A DNA stretch of 64,000 bases from positions 310,001 through 374,000 of the forward strand of contig NZ_JFKB01000001.1 of NCBI RefSeq assembly GCF_002115745.1. The letters run 5' to 3'. This document shows, one piece after another, positions 53,147 through 62,010 of the stretch (position 1 is its first letter; each line of letters opens with the position of its first letter). The notes below the pieces were generated by a model. It worked only from the letters and a program-made list of their open reading frames with translations. It had not been told where the DNA came from and ran no database searches. This stretch comes from Thalassospira alkalitolerans (GTDB lineage: Bacteria > Pseudomonadota > Alphaproteobacteria > Rhodospirillales > Thalassospiraceae). The position numbers and the translations under genes are program-made.

Positions 53147-54556
53147 TTATGCCCGATGAAGGGTACGGATATTGTCGTTGGCCTTGGCGGGCAGATAGAC
53201 GGTAAAGACCGACCCAACCCCCTGTTCGCTTTCAATCACCATAGTTCCGCGATGGCGTTGGACCAGATGTTTGACGATGGCAAGACCAAGGCCAGTGCCA
53301 CCAACAGCGCGAGATCGCGCGGTATCAATGCGATAGAAACGTTCGGTCAGGCGCGGCAGATGTTCGCGTGCAATCCCGTCGGAATGATCGCGGATGGCGA
53401 CGGCCAAAATTCGGTCATGGCGGAAACGGGCCAAGGCACCGGGCGGGTTTTTGGCCAGCGTAATCGATACTTCGATATTGGTTTTGGCATGGCCGTATTT
53501 TATGGCGTTTTCGACCAGATTGACAAAGACTTGGGTCATTTCCTTTTCCTCGCCAACAATGTCGGTGTTGTCGAGATTGCAGGAAATCTTGATTTCCATG
53601 CCTTTGGCCTCAGCCTTCATCAACAGAGTCTGGGCGACCTTGTCGATGACTTTGCCGACATCGCAATCATCAGAAGGCGGGGTATGTTCGTTTAATTCGA
53701 TCCGGGCAAGTGATAGGAGGTCTTCGATCAGGTGTTGCATGCGCAAACCCTGATCGCGCATGACCGGCAGGAATTGACCCAGTGCATCGGGATCGTCTTT
53801 GGCCGGGCCTTCCAGCGTTTCGATAAAGCCCAGCAAAACCGAAAGTGGTGTGCGCAATTCATGCCCGGCATCGGTGGCGAAATCGGCCCGCATTTGTTCC
53901 AGTTTGCGAAGCTCGGTCAAATCCGAGAAGGACAGGACAAAATTCCGGTCCCCGGTTGCCGCCGGAAGACGCGCGGTCAGCACATCAAAATGATGATGTG
54001 CGTCACTGGCCAGCACAAATTCGGCATGTTTCATCTGTTCGCGTTCAGCCGCGACATCATCAAAGGCATCAAGCAGGATCGGGTCGCGGATAAAACGCGT
54101 CAGGTCGTGACCGGTTTCAAGGTTATGAAACAGCGATTTAGCAGCCCGGTTGAAACCGGTAATGACGCGCTGCCGATTGACCATAACCACAGGGTTGGGT
54201 AGGTGATCAAGGATTTCGGCATCGGTGCTGGTGCGGGTTTCAAGATCGGTAATGCGTTCCCGAAACGTATTGGCGATCTGGGTATAAAGCGATGAAAGTT
54301 CGGATGCGGCACTAAACGACAGATGTTGTGGCGGGGTGCCACGGAATTTATCGCGTAATGCAACGGCATAGCGGGCAACGCGGCGCAGATCGCCGAAATA
54401 GATGCGCAGAACTGTGGTGCTGCCCAGCCATGCCAGAACAGCGCACAGGATTGCCGTGCCCCAGCCAAGAAGTTCCATTGCGGCAAGCACGATGAAAATC
54501 ATGGCCGCAGGCAATGCAACCGCAAGTGCAGTTGTTAACAACTGGCTGAAACCCAA
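53147..54556 (-). CDS. phoR: PhoR-like sensor histidine kinase
   Basis: A 469-residue membrane kinase with two N-terminal transmembrane helices (about 8-28 and 33-52), a PAS region (about 113-215, DHLPNPVVMVNRQRVITGFNRAAKSLF), HisKA with H232 in FATDAGHELRTPL, the N-box VFVNLVENAIKYG, and AREHLPRLTERFYRIDTARSRAVGGTGLGLAIVKHLVQRH, a stretch typical of PhoR. The G1 box reads DHSDGI where DxGxGI is usual, so its first Gly is Ser. No phoB or pst genes are nearby. A PHO-box-like site lies 91 bp upstream. Confidence 0.85.
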   Translation of the reverse strand: MGFSQLLTTALAVALPAAMIFIVLAAMELLGWGTAILCAVLAWLGSTTVLRIYFGDLRRVARYAVALRDKFRGTPPQHLSFSAASELSSLYTQIANTFRERITDLETRTSTDAEILDHLPNPVVMVNRQRVITGFNRAAKSLFHNLETGHDLTRFIRDPILLDAFDDVAAEREQMKHAEFVLASDAHHHFDVLTARLPAATGDRNFVLSFSDLTELRKLEQMRADFATDAGHELRTPLSVLLGFIETLEGPAKDDPDALGQFLPVMRDQGLRMQHLIEDLLSLARIELNEHTPPSDDCDVGKVIDKVAQTLLMKAEAKGMEIKISCNLDNTDIVGEEKEMTQVFVNLVENAIKYGHAKTNIEVSITLAKNPPGALARFRHDRILAVAIRDHSDGIAREHLPRLTERFYRIDTARSRAVGGTGLGLAIVKHLVQRHRGTMVIESEQGVGSVFTVYLPAKANDNIRTLHRA

Positions 54557-54646
54557 TTGACGCTCCTGTTTCAGGTACCCGGTTTGGGACGTGTAAACCT
54601 ATTTTAAAAATTTGGACTAAAATGATGATGCGCTGGTAAAGATCAA

Positions 54647-54664
54647 ATAAAAGTTAGATGACAG
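54647..54664 (-). promoter_or_regulatory. PHO-box-like sequence upstream of phoR
   Basis: On the minus strand CTGTCAT-CTAA-CTTTTAT has the 7-4-7 layout of a PHO box; the first half is perfect and the second 5 of 7. It is 91 bp before the phoR start. A 7-bp hairpin (TTCAAGC/GCTTGAA) lies just to its right. Confidence 0.45.
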
Positions 54665-54801
54665 TTTTCAAGCAACGGAAAAGCTTGAAGAAATACGTCG
54701 CCAACTAAGAGATCATACAAGTGTATAGGTCGATTTTGTCCAAAACTTTGTCAAAGAGTCACGCTGAACACGCCGCGTCGATTTCAATTTTTAGGATCGG
54801 A

Positions 54802-55383
54802 TCAAAGGATTTCAGCCCCGTCATCAAAGCCAAGTCGCGGGCTGCGATCAAACAATTTTGATGAATCGCCATAGCCGATATTGAGCAGGAAGTTGCTTTT
54901 GATCGGAGTGCCGTCAAAGAATTCGGCATCGACCTTGGCATTGTCAAAGCCCGACATGGCGCCGCAATCCAGACCGACCGCACGCAGTGCCATGATAAAA
55001 TAGCCAGCCTGTAGCGTTCCATTGCGAAATGCGGTGGCTGAAATTGCGGCTTCGTTGCCTGCAAACCATGATCTTGCATCGGCATGGGGGAAAAGTTGCG
55101 GCAGCTTTTCATAGAATTCCATGTCATGTGCGATGATCGCCGTTACCGGGGCGGCCATGGTTTTTTCAAGGTTACCTGCGGACAGGGCCGGTTTCAGGCG
55201 TTGCTTGGCCTCGGCTGATTTGATGAATGTAATGCGCATCGGTTCGCAATTGGCACTGGTCGGGCCCATAACCGTAAGGTCCCATGCCTTGTGCAGCAGG
55301 GCTGTTTCGACATCGCGATCCTGCCAGCCATTATGGGTACGAGCTTTGTAAAAAAGGGTGTCGAGCACGTCTGAGCTGAGCAT
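54802..55383 (-). CDS. Nitroreductase family protein, RutE/HadB-like
   Basis: A 193-residue FMN-dependent reductase of the group that includes RutE (malonic semialdehyde reductase in pyrimidine degradation). It starts [19 protein letters not shown], a RutE-group signature, with [43 protein letters not shown] and the later [24 protein letters not shown]. The ATG at 55383 has GGAG 8 nt upstream. No rut operon is nearby, so the substrate may differ. Confidence 0.87.
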   Translation of the reverse strand: MLSSDVLDTLFYKARTHNGWQDRDVETALLHKAWDLTVMGPTSANCEPMRITFIKSAEAKQRLKPALSAGNLEKTMAAPVTAIIAHDMEFYEKLPQLFPHADARSWFAGNEAAISATAFRNGTLQAGYFIMALRAVGLDCGAMSGFDNAKVDAEFFDGTPIKSNFLLNIGYGDSSKLFDRSPRLGFDDGAEIL

Positions 55384-55596
55384 TTTAAATCTCCGATAAA
55401 GCTGGGGTTGTGTCGGGCCTTGAATAGAATGTCCTAAAGTTAGGATGTGGGGGACTATACACAAGCGCAATGACGAAATTGTGGAAAAACAACTGGTTCG
55501 CTGATAGGTTCAGGGAAACGTAATCCCAAAGAAACGATAAAAATAATTGCTGTGGTTTTGGGGCTACAGTGACCAAGGAGTGGGGTCGCAAACGAG

Positions 55597-56838
55597 ATGG
55601 ATGTGGCAATGCAATCACAGACCAATGGGCAGCGCTATTTTGAAAATGGGGCGCGCCTGCATCGGATGCAGGGTCGTGGCATGTTTAAGTGTATGGTTTT
55701 TGGCGCGGCTTTTGCCGTTGGGCTAACATTTGGTCCATCGCTCAGTCTGGCGCAGGATGCCGACAATACAAGCGTGACAGCAAATGACCAAGCCCCGACC
55801 GTGGATGGGGCAAAAGATACCGACGAGACCGGTGAAGGCACCAAAACGCCTGTTACCATGGAAAGTACGGACACGTCAGCCCGTTTCAAACAGGTGCCAA
55901 CAGGTGATGCGACATCGGCTGTTGTGTTTATGTATCATCGCTTTGGCGAAATCGACTTTCCGTCAACCAATATCCGCAAGTCCCAATTCGAGGCCCATAT
56001 CAATGAACTGACCAGTAGCAAATATACCGTAATCGGCGTGCCTGAAATTGTTTCAGCCCTTCAGAATGGCAAGGGTTTGCCCGATTATACGGTCGGGATT
56101 ACCGTCGATGATGCCTATCGTTCGGTTTATGATGTGGCTTGGCCCGCGTTAAAAAAACATAATTTGCCGATGACGGTGTTTGTTTCAAGTGAACAGATCG
56201 ATGCCGGTTATACCAATTACATGACCTGGGACATGTTACGTGATCTGGTGAAGGATGGGGTTACCATTGGCGGTCATACCCAGCATCATTCGCATTTGCC
56301 CAGCCTGTCTATCGAAGATGCGAAAGCGGAACTGGCCCATTCCGCAGAACGGTTTAAGGCGGAACTTGGCTTTGTGCCTGATATCTTTGCCTATCCGTAT
56401 GGTGAAGCCAGTGACGACGTGATCAAGCTGGTTCGTGAAGCCGGGTACAAGGCGGCCTTTGGCCAGCAAAGCGGCGCGATGAACGCGGAATCGGATATGA
56501 TGTATCTGCCGCGTTTTGCCATGAATGAAAATTACGGCGAGCTGGAACGCTTTATTCTTGCGGCAGAATCCCTGCCACTACGTGTCAGCGATATAACCCC
56601 GTCCAATTATATGCTGGAACGAAATCCACCGGCTTTTGGTTTTACTCTTAAAGAAGCGGTGGCCAATATTGCCTGTTATCCGTCCGAGGGTGAATCAACC
56701 ATGAACCGGCTGGGGGATGAACGGGTCGAGATCCGGCTGAAGAACCCGGTATCATCGGGGCGCTGGCGGATCAACTGTACCTCGATGGGGCCAAACGGGC
56801 GTTGGCGCTGGTTCGGGATGTTGTATACCGTTCCGTAA
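55597..56838 (+). CDS. Exported polysaccharide deacetylase-family protein
   Basis: A 413-residue protein with a signal-anchor at about 29-52 and a Thr/Asp-rich linker (55-95). The NodB-type domain (about 105-320) shows FMYHRFGE, ITVDDAYRSVYDVAWPALKKH (catalytic/metal Asp pair D171-D172), GGHTQHHSHLPSL (H227 and H231 as metal ligands) and FAYPYGEASDD. An additional 80-residue C-terminal region (SPSEGESTMNRLGDERVEIRL ... WRWFGMLYTVP) is not recognised. The substrate is not known. The actual start may be the ATG at 55681, nearer to the signal peptide. Confidence 0.87.
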   Translation: MDVAMQSQTNGQRYFENGARLHRMQGRGMFKCMVFGAAFAVGLTFGPSLSLAQDADNTSVTANDQAPTVDGAKDTDETGEGTKTPVTMESTDTSARFKQVPTGDATSAVVFMYHRFGEIDFPSTNIRKSQFEAHINELTSSKYTVIGVPEIVSALQNGKGLPDYTVGITVDDAYRSVYDVAWPALKKHNLPMTVFVSSEQIDAGYTNYMTWDMLRDLVKDGVTIGGHTQHHSHLPSLSIEDAKAELAHSAERFKAELGFVPDIFAYPYGEASDDVIKLVREAGYKAAFGQQSGAMNAESDMMYLPRFAMNENYGELERFILAAESLPLRVSDITPSNYMLERNPPAFGFTLKEAVANIACYPSEGESTMNRLGDERVEIRLKNPVSSGRWRINCTSMGPNGRWRWFGMLYTVP

Positions 56839-56860
56839 TAAGCCTTTGATAATAAATTAT

Positions 56861-56901
56861 AAAACGACGCTGCGGGATTTACGGTTCCGTGGCGTTTTTT
56901 T
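56861..56901 (+). terminator. Terminator after the polysaccharide deacetylase gene
   Basis: AAAACG pairs with CGTTTT (56861-56866 with 56893-56898) enclosing a longer imperfect GC stem, followed by a run of seven Ts. Confidence 0.65.
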
Positions 56902-56984
56902 CTGATTGTTCTGGACGCTTGCGCAGGATCATAGGAGAAGGTAGGTTAACCACACTTGTTCAACGTAAATAATTGGTAACCACA

Positions 56985-58202
56985 GTGTTAGCTGGAAAAA
57001 ATATCCTTTTGATCATCTCGGGCGGTATTGCTGCCTATAAGGTTCTTGAGGTGATTCGGCGGCTGCGCGACCGTGACATCAATATACGCGCCATCCTGAC
57101 CAAGGGCGGGGCGGAGTTTGTAACCCCGTTATCTGTGGCGGCCCTTACCGAGAACAAGGTTTATCAGGATCTTTTTTCCCTGACGGATGAGGCTGAAATG
57201 GGCCATATCCGCCTGTCGCGCGAGGCTGACCTTGTTTTGGTTGCCCCGGCAAGTGCGGATATTTTGGCCAAAATGGCAACCGGTCAGGCCAGTGATCTGG
57301 CAACCACCGCCTTGCTGGCGACCAATAAGCGGGTTCTGATTGCCCCGGCGATGAATGTTGAAATGTGGAACCACCCGGCGACTCAGGCCAATATCGCGAC
57401 CCTTGAAAGCCGTGGTGTGATGCGGATCGGCCCGTCGGCCGGGGATTTGGCCTGTGGTGAAGTCGGTTCGGGCCGATTGGCCGAACCTGTCGAAATTATT
57501 GCCGCGGTTATTGATTTTCTGGAAGGTCAACCGGTTGGCAAGCCTTTGGCAGGTAAAAAGGCTGTGGTCACCAGTGGCCCGACGCATGAACCGATTGATC
57601 CGGTGCGCTATATCGCCAATCGATCATCGGGCAAGCAGGGCCACGCGATTGCAAGTGCCCTTACCGCGGCGGGTGCCGATGTGACACTGATCAGTGGGCC
57701 GGTGGCCCTGCCCGATCCGGCGGGTGTGAATGTGGTGCGGATTGAAACCGCGCAACAGATGCTTGATGCCGTGCAGGCCGCCCTGCCGGCGGATATCGCC
57801 GTTTGTGCGGCTGCCGTTGCCGATTGGCGTGTGGCCGATGAAGCCGGGCAGAAGCTTAAGAAAGACGGATCAGGACGGATCCCGGATCTGAAGCTTTCGG
57901 AAAATTCCGATATTTTGGCAACCATCAGCAAGGTCGGGCCGAACCGACCGGGGCTGGTTATTGGTTTCGCTGCCGAAACGGAAAATGTTATCGCCCATGC
58001 GCGCGCTAAACGGGTGCGTAAGGGATGTGACTGGATATTGGCCAATGATGTGGCACCGGGAACCGGCACTTTTGGCGGTGACGAAAATGAAATCTGCCTG
58101 ATTTCCGGTGAAAATGCTGCAAGTGATGAAGTCTGGCCGCGTCAAGATAAGGCCGGTGTGGCGCGTGCACTTGTGCAGCGTATTATCCGGCATTTCCCCT
58201 GA
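56985..58202 (+). CDS. coaBC: Bifunctional phosphopantothenoylcysteine decarboxylase/synthase
   Basis: A 405-residue fusion for two steps of CoA synthesis. The CoaC half begins LAGKNILLIISGGIAAYKVLEVIRRLRD and includes APAMNVEMWNHPATQ and the active-site Cys in GDLACGEVGSGRLAE. The CoaB half starts near residue 190 (AGKKAVVTSGPTHEPIDPVRYIANRSSGKQGHAIASAL) and includes AAVADWRVADEAGQKLKK. Neither GTG 56985 nor TTG 56973 has a good ribosome site; GTG is preferred because it gives the usual short N terminus. dut follows after 79 bp. Confidence 0.95.
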   Translation: MLAGKNILLIISGGIAAYKVLEVIRRLRDRDINIRAILTKGGAEFVTPLSVAALTENKVYQDLFSLTDEAEMGHIRLSREADLVLVAPASADILAKMATGQASDLATTALLATNKRVLIAPAMNVEMWNHPATQANIATLESRGVMRIGPSAGDLACGEVGSGRLAEPVEIIAAVIDFLEGQPVGKPLAGKKAVVTSGPTHEPIDPVRYIANRSSGKQGHAIASALTAAGADVTLISGPVALPDPAGVNVVRIETAQQMLDAVQAALPADIAVCAAAVADWRVADEAGQKLKKDGSGRIPDLKLSENSDILATISKVGPNRPGLVIGFAAETENVIAHARAKRVRKGCDWILANDVAPGTGTFGGDENEICLISGENAASDEVWPRQDKAGVARALVQRIIRHFP

Positions 58203-58281
58203 TATTGAATGATGTACTGGCTTGTGCGGGCGAATGCCAAAGCCAAAGCACGGCCCAGAACAGTGAAGACAAGGACCTTTG

Positions 58282-58755
58282 ATGACGCGTTTGACTGTTA
58301 ACTTGAAACAATTGCCCCATGGTGCGGATTTTCCGTTGCCTGATTATGCCACCGAACAATCGGCGGCCGTTGATTTGCAGGCAGCGATTAACGATACGCT
58401 TGTGATTGAAGCGGGCAAACGCGCCATGATTGAAACCGGCATTGCCATTGCCCTTCCGGCCGGGTTCGAGGCACAGGTACGTCCGCGTTCGGGACTGGCG
58501 GCGAAAAATGGCATTACGGTATTGAATAGCCCGGGCACAATTGATGCGGATTACCGTGGCGAGATCAAGGTGATCCTGATTAATCTTGGTGATGATGCCT
58601 TTACGATTGAGCGCGGTATGCGCATTGCCCAGCTTGTGGTCGCACCGGTGACCCAAGTGGCGTGGAATGCGGTTGCTGATCTTGATGAAACGGCGCGCGG
58701 TACTGGCGGATTCGGATCGACTGGTGTTGCGGCACCGTCAGGTAAAACCGTCTGA
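58282..58755 (+). CDS. dut: Deoxyuridine 5'-triphosphate nucleotidohydrolase
   Basis: A 157-residue trimeric dUTPase, keeping uracil out of DNA and making dUMP. Motifs 1-5 are visible: [48 protein letters not shown] and [15 protein letters not shown] is 6 nt before the ATG at 58282; a TTG one codon earlier is not needed. It follows coaBC, a common pairing. Confidence 0.97.
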   Translation: MTRLTVNLKQLPHGADFPLPDYATEQSAAVDLQAAINDTLVIEAGKRAMIETGIAIALPAGFEAQVRPRSGLAAKNGITVLNSPGTIDADYRGEIKVILINLGDDAFTIERGMRIAQLVVAPVTQVAWNAVADLDETARGTGGFGSTGVAAPSGKTV

Positions 58756-58860
58756 TTTTGGAAATTTTTGTCGGGAACTGGCAATTTTCGATGCTCTGTT
58801 AACTCTGACAATGATGGGTCCCAATGTTTCCGGGGGGATCACCGGGGCCGAAAGGGGAGT

Positions 58861-59328
58861 ATGAAAGAGACGATGTTAAAGCTGTCAAAAAAGATGCTGT
58901 TTGCCATCGAGGCGGTGGTGGATATTGCCTATAACGCAGCGGGTGAGCCGGTGCAAAGCCGCGATATCACCGCGCGTCAGGGCATTCCGAAACGCTATCT
59001 TGAGCAGACTCTGCAACAGCTGGTGCGTGCCGATATTTTGGTGGGTGTACGCGGTCCGCGCGGCGGATATCGTCTGGCGCGGGAACGTCGGCGTATCACG
59101 CTGGCCGATATTGTGTCGGTCATCCGATCAATGGAAACATCAGATGACCCGATCGAGGATCCGGCTGGCTCGCCACTGGGCAAAGAAGTCGTGCGGCCAT
59201 TATGGCGTGAACTTCAGGATGAAATGATGGTGGCGCTGACCAGGATCACGGTTGAGGATCTGTGCAATCGGGCCCGTGATGCGGGCCTGCGCAGTGGGAT
59301 CGAGGAATCACCGGATTTCATTATTTAA
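58861..59328 (+). CDS. Rrf2-family transcriptional regulator
   Basis: A 155-residue winged-helix regulator. LKLSKKMLFAIEAVVDIAYNAAGEPVQSRDITARQGIPKRYLEQTLQQLVRADILVGVRGPRGGYRLARERRRITLADIVSVI is the Rrf2 domain. The three clustered Cys of IscR are missing; the only Cys is in VEDLCNRA. It lies 202 bp before cysK, and an Rrf2 protein (CymR) controls cysteine genes in Gram-positive bacteria, so a cysteine role is a reasonable guess. The start may be ATG 58861 or 58873. Confidence 0.9.
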   Translation: MKETMLKLSKKMLFAIEAVVDIAYNAAGEPVQSRDITARQGIPKRYLEQTLQQLVRADILVGVRGPRGGYRLARERRRITLADIVSVIRSMETSDDPIEDPAGSPLGKEVVRPLWRELQDEMMVALTRITVEDLCNRARDAGLRSGIEESPDFII

Positions 59329-59439
59329 TCGTCTGAACCGATCGCGGATTATTGTATCGTAAAACAACAAGAATCCGCTGCGGTTCACACCTAATGCACA
59401 AGTATCTGGAAGCCAGCCAAAATAGAATTTGCGTAAAAA

Positions 59440-59473
59440 TTGTTTAACTCCAATTCATTTAGGTGTTAAACAA
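59440..59473. promoter_or_regulatory. Inverted repeat in the cysK upstream region
   Basis: TTGTTTAAC (59440-59448) and GTTAAACAA (59465-59473) are perfect 9-bp arms with a 16-nt spacer, 58 bp before the cysK ATG. It could be a hairpin in the leader or an operator for the neighbouring Rrf2 regulator. Confidence 0.45.
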
Positions 59474-59530
59474 GGTAAATACAAATTCCAAATGTGATTG
59501 GTTTTAAATTACAAAAATTGCGAGGAAAAC

Positions 59531-60481
59531 ATGACTGAGTTTCGCGGCAAGATTTACGACAGCATCATCGACACCATCGGTGCGACGCCTCTGGTTCGTC
59601 TTTCCCGTCTGGCAGCGGCCGAAGGTGTGAAGGCCGACCTGATTGGCAAGCTTGAATTTTTCAATCCGCTGGCCTCGGTCAAGGATCGTATCGGTCTTGC
59701 AATGATTGATGATGCGGAGAAATCCGGGCGCATCAAACCGGGAGCAACCCTGATTGAGCCAACGTCGGGCAATACCGGCATTGCTCTGGCCTTTGTTGCT
59801 GCGGCCAAGGGTTACAAATTGATCCTGACCATGCCGGAAAGCATGTCGTTGGAACGTCGTAAAATGCTGATGTTGTTGGGGGCAAAGATTGATCTGACCC
59901 CGGCGGCCAAAGGCATGAAGGGCGCGGTCGCACGTGCCGAAGAACTGGTTGCCGAAATTGATGGCGCAATCATGCTTCAGCAGTTTGAAAATCCGGCCAA
60001 CCCGGAAATTCATCGCACGACGACAGCCCAGGAAATTATCAAGGATACCGCAGGCAAGGTCGATATCTTTGTTGCCGGTGTTGGCACGGGTGGCACCCTG
60101 ACCGGGGTTGGTGAAGCGCTGAAAATACATAATCCGAAGATTCAGATTGTTGCGGTCGAACCCGAAGACAGCCCGGTTATTTCCGGTGGTGCACCCGGCC
60201 CGCATAAAATTCAGGGTATTGGTGCCGGTTTCATTCCGGGCAATTTGCATACTGATGTGATCGACAAGGTCATGACGATTGGTAATGAAACCGCCTTTGC
60301 CACCGCCCGCAAATTGGCCAGCATCGAAGGTCTGCCAACCGGCATTTCGTCAGGTGCGGCTGTTGCCGCCGGGATCGAGCTGGGCCAGCTTCCGGAAAAC
60401 GAAGGCAAACGCATTGTGATCATCGTGCCGAGCTTTGCCGAACGTTATCTTTCGACCCCGTTGTTCGAAGGTTTGCAGTAA
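59531..60481 (+). CDS. cysK: Cysteine synthase A
   Basis: A 316-residue PLP enzyme making cysteine from O-acetylserine and sulfide. [13 protein letters not shown] opens it, the PLP lysine is in [15 protein letters not shown], and the substrate loop is [28 protein letters not shown] is the PLP phosphate cup and [10 protein letters not shown] is near the end. GAGGAA precedes the ATG at 59531. A clear terminator follows. Confidence 0.97.
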   Translation: MTEFRGKIYDSIIDTIGATPLVRLSRLAAAEGVKADLIGKLEFFNPLASVKDRIGLAMIDDAEKSGRIKPGATLIEPTSGNTGIALAFVAAAKGYKLILTMPESMSLERRKMLMLLGAKIDLTPAAKGMKGAVARAEELVAEIDGAIMLQQFENPANPEIHRTTTAQEIIKDTAGKVDIFVAGVGTGGTLTGVGEALKIHNPKIQIVAVEPEDSPVISGGAPGPHKIQGIGAGFIPGNLHTDVIDKVMTIGNETAFATARKLASIEGLPTGISSGAAVAAGIELGQLPENEGKRIVIIVPSFAERYLSTPLFEGLQ

Positions 60482-60510
60482 TTCGGGTTTCGTTGTTGGA
60501 CGTAATTTGG

Positions 60511-60540
60511 AAAGGCCCGGAATTTTCCGGGCCTTTCCTG
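60511..60540 (+). terminator. Terminator after cysK
   Basis: Perfect 10-bp stem AAAGGCCCGG/CCGGGCCTTT (60511-60520 with 60527-60536) with an AATTTT loop, followed by CCTG; the stem itself ends in TTT. Confidence 0.8.
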
Positions 60541-60604
60541 TCTGTGCCATGCGCGCTATATGCAATAGCAGACCTGTTTCGATCCGGATGAAAGAAGCCC
60601 CCGC

Positions 60605-61408
60605 GTGAGTGATTTTGATTTCAGCGAAAACGAAGTGCAACGTTATGCCCGGCACATTGTCCTTAAAGAGGTCGGTGGCACCGGCCAGATGCAGCTGAAA
60701 CGCGGGCGTGTTTTGATTGTTGGGGCTGGCGGGCTTGGATCGCCGCTTGCGATGTATCTGGCGGCGGCCGGGGTCGGGACCATCGGGATTGTTGATGCTG
60801 ATATTGTCGAGCTTTCCAATCTGCAGCGTCAGATTGCACATGGCATGAAGGACCTTGGCAGGCCCAAGGTTGAAAGTGCGAAATCAACCATGCTCGATAT
60901 GAACCCCGAAATTACCGTGCAAACCCATAATCAGCGTCTTGATGTCTCGAATGTGATGGATTTGATTACCGATTATGACGTGATTGCCGATGGATCGGAT
61001 AATTTTGAAACGCGGTTTTTGCTAAACGATGCCTGTTACTTTGCGGGCAAAACGCTGGTGTCGGGCGCAGCCCTTCGTTTTGATGGTCAGGTATCGACCT
61101 TTAAGGCGCATTTGGGGGATCCGCATCCGTGTTATCGCTGTATTTATCATGCGCCACCGCCCGAAGATGCCATTCCATCCTGCGCGCAGGGCGGGGTTTT
61201 GGGATCGGTCGTGGGCATGATCGGCGGTATTCAAGCAACTGAAATTCTGAAAGAATTGATGGGGATCGGGGATGGCCTGTCTGGCAAGCTTGTAATTGTC
61301 GACGCCCTTGGGGCATCTTTCCGCAAGATTAAAGTTCCGCGTGACCCGGGTTGCCCGCTTTGTTCCGAAAACGCCAGCATCAAGGATTTGTCCATTCATG
61401 AGCACTGA
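60605..61408 (+). CDS. moeB: ThiF/MoeB/HesA-family adenylyltransferase
   Basis: A 267-residue E1-like enzyme that adenylates the C terminus of a sulfur carrier (MoaD or ThiS). FSENEVQRYARHIVLKEVGGTGQMQLKRGRVLIVGAGGLGSPLAMYLAAAGVGTIGIVDADIVELSNLQRQIAHG is the MoeB N terminus with the ATP-binding GAGGLGSP; zinc cysteines are in CYRCIYH and CPLCSEN. GTG start at 60605. Whether it serves molybdopterin or thiamine synthesis cannot be told. The downstream DsrE-like gene starts inside it (11-nt overlap). Confidence 0.92.
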   Translation: MSDFDFSENEVQRYARHIVLKEVGGTGQMQLKRGRVLIVGAGGLGSPLAMYLAAAGVGTIGIVDADIVELSNLQRQIAHGMKDLGRPKVESAKSTMLDMNPEITVQTHNQRLDVSNVMDLITDYDVIADGSDNFETRFLLNDACYFAGKTLVSGAALRFDGQVSTFKAHLGDPHPCYRCIYHAPPPEDAIPSCAQGGVLGSVVGMIGGIQATEILKELMGIGDGLSGKLVIVDALGASFRKIKVPRDPGCPLCSENASIKDLSIHEH

Positions 61409-61841
61409 GATCGCCAATCAGAATGAAAGCCCCAGAAAACTATCGCTGGTGGTGTTTTCCGGTAGCTTTGAAAAAGTTCATTACGCACTCGTAATGGCGT
61501 CAGCAGCGCTCGCATCCGGGCGCGAAGTGACCCTGTTTTTCACAATGGAAGGTTGCCGCGCGGTTCTTGCACCATCGGGTTGGCGCCATTTGCGTACCGA
61601 TGCTCAGGGGGCGACGGCGACCTCAATTGATCTAAGTTATTCCCAGCGTGGCATTGGCACATTTGAGGAATTGCTGTCGGCCTGTGTTGCATTGAACGCT
61701 AAATTCATGGTCTGCGAGATGGGCCTGCGGGCGCTTGGTCTTGAAAATGATGCCAAACGTGAAGAGCTGGCCATTGAAACCGGCGGGGTTGTGACCTTTT
61801 TGAACGATGCGCGGCAAAACGGCGAAATGCTGTTTATTTGA
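61398..61841 (+). CDS. DsrE-family protein
   Basis: A 147-residue DsrE/DsrF-like protein: LSLVVFSGSFEKVHYALVMASAALASGREVTLFFTMEGCRAVL is the start of the fold, followed by FEELLSACVALNAKFMVCEMGLRALGLE with two cysteines that might carry persulfide sulfur. The family includes sulfur transfer proteins. Its ATG at 61398 lies in the last codons of moeB, suggesting coupled translation and a joint sulfur-transfer role (inference). Confidence 0.82.
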   Translation: MSTEIANQNESPRKLSLVVFSGSFEKVHYALVMASAALASGREVTLFFTMEGCRAVLAPSGWRHLRTDAQGATATSIDLSYSQRGIGTFEELLSACVALNAKFMVCEMGLRALGLENDAKREELAIETGGVVTFLNDARQNGEMLFI

Positions 61842-62010
61842 GGCATTCTACTATGCTCAAGGTAGCGTAATTTCTGAACTGGCTGTGGTGTGCCGTGTTT
61901 TTTCAGGATCGCGGTTGCGGTTGCAGATTTGGCCATGACTTTGCTTTGAGTTTCGGTCAGGTTACGCAGTGTTTGCGGGCATGGCACCTGTGATACGGGT
62001 TTTGTATCTG

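Noticed and set aside
59504-60250. 248-codon minus-strand frame over cysK
   Set aside because: Antisense shadow of a well-conserved gene, no ribosome site, no recognisable domain.
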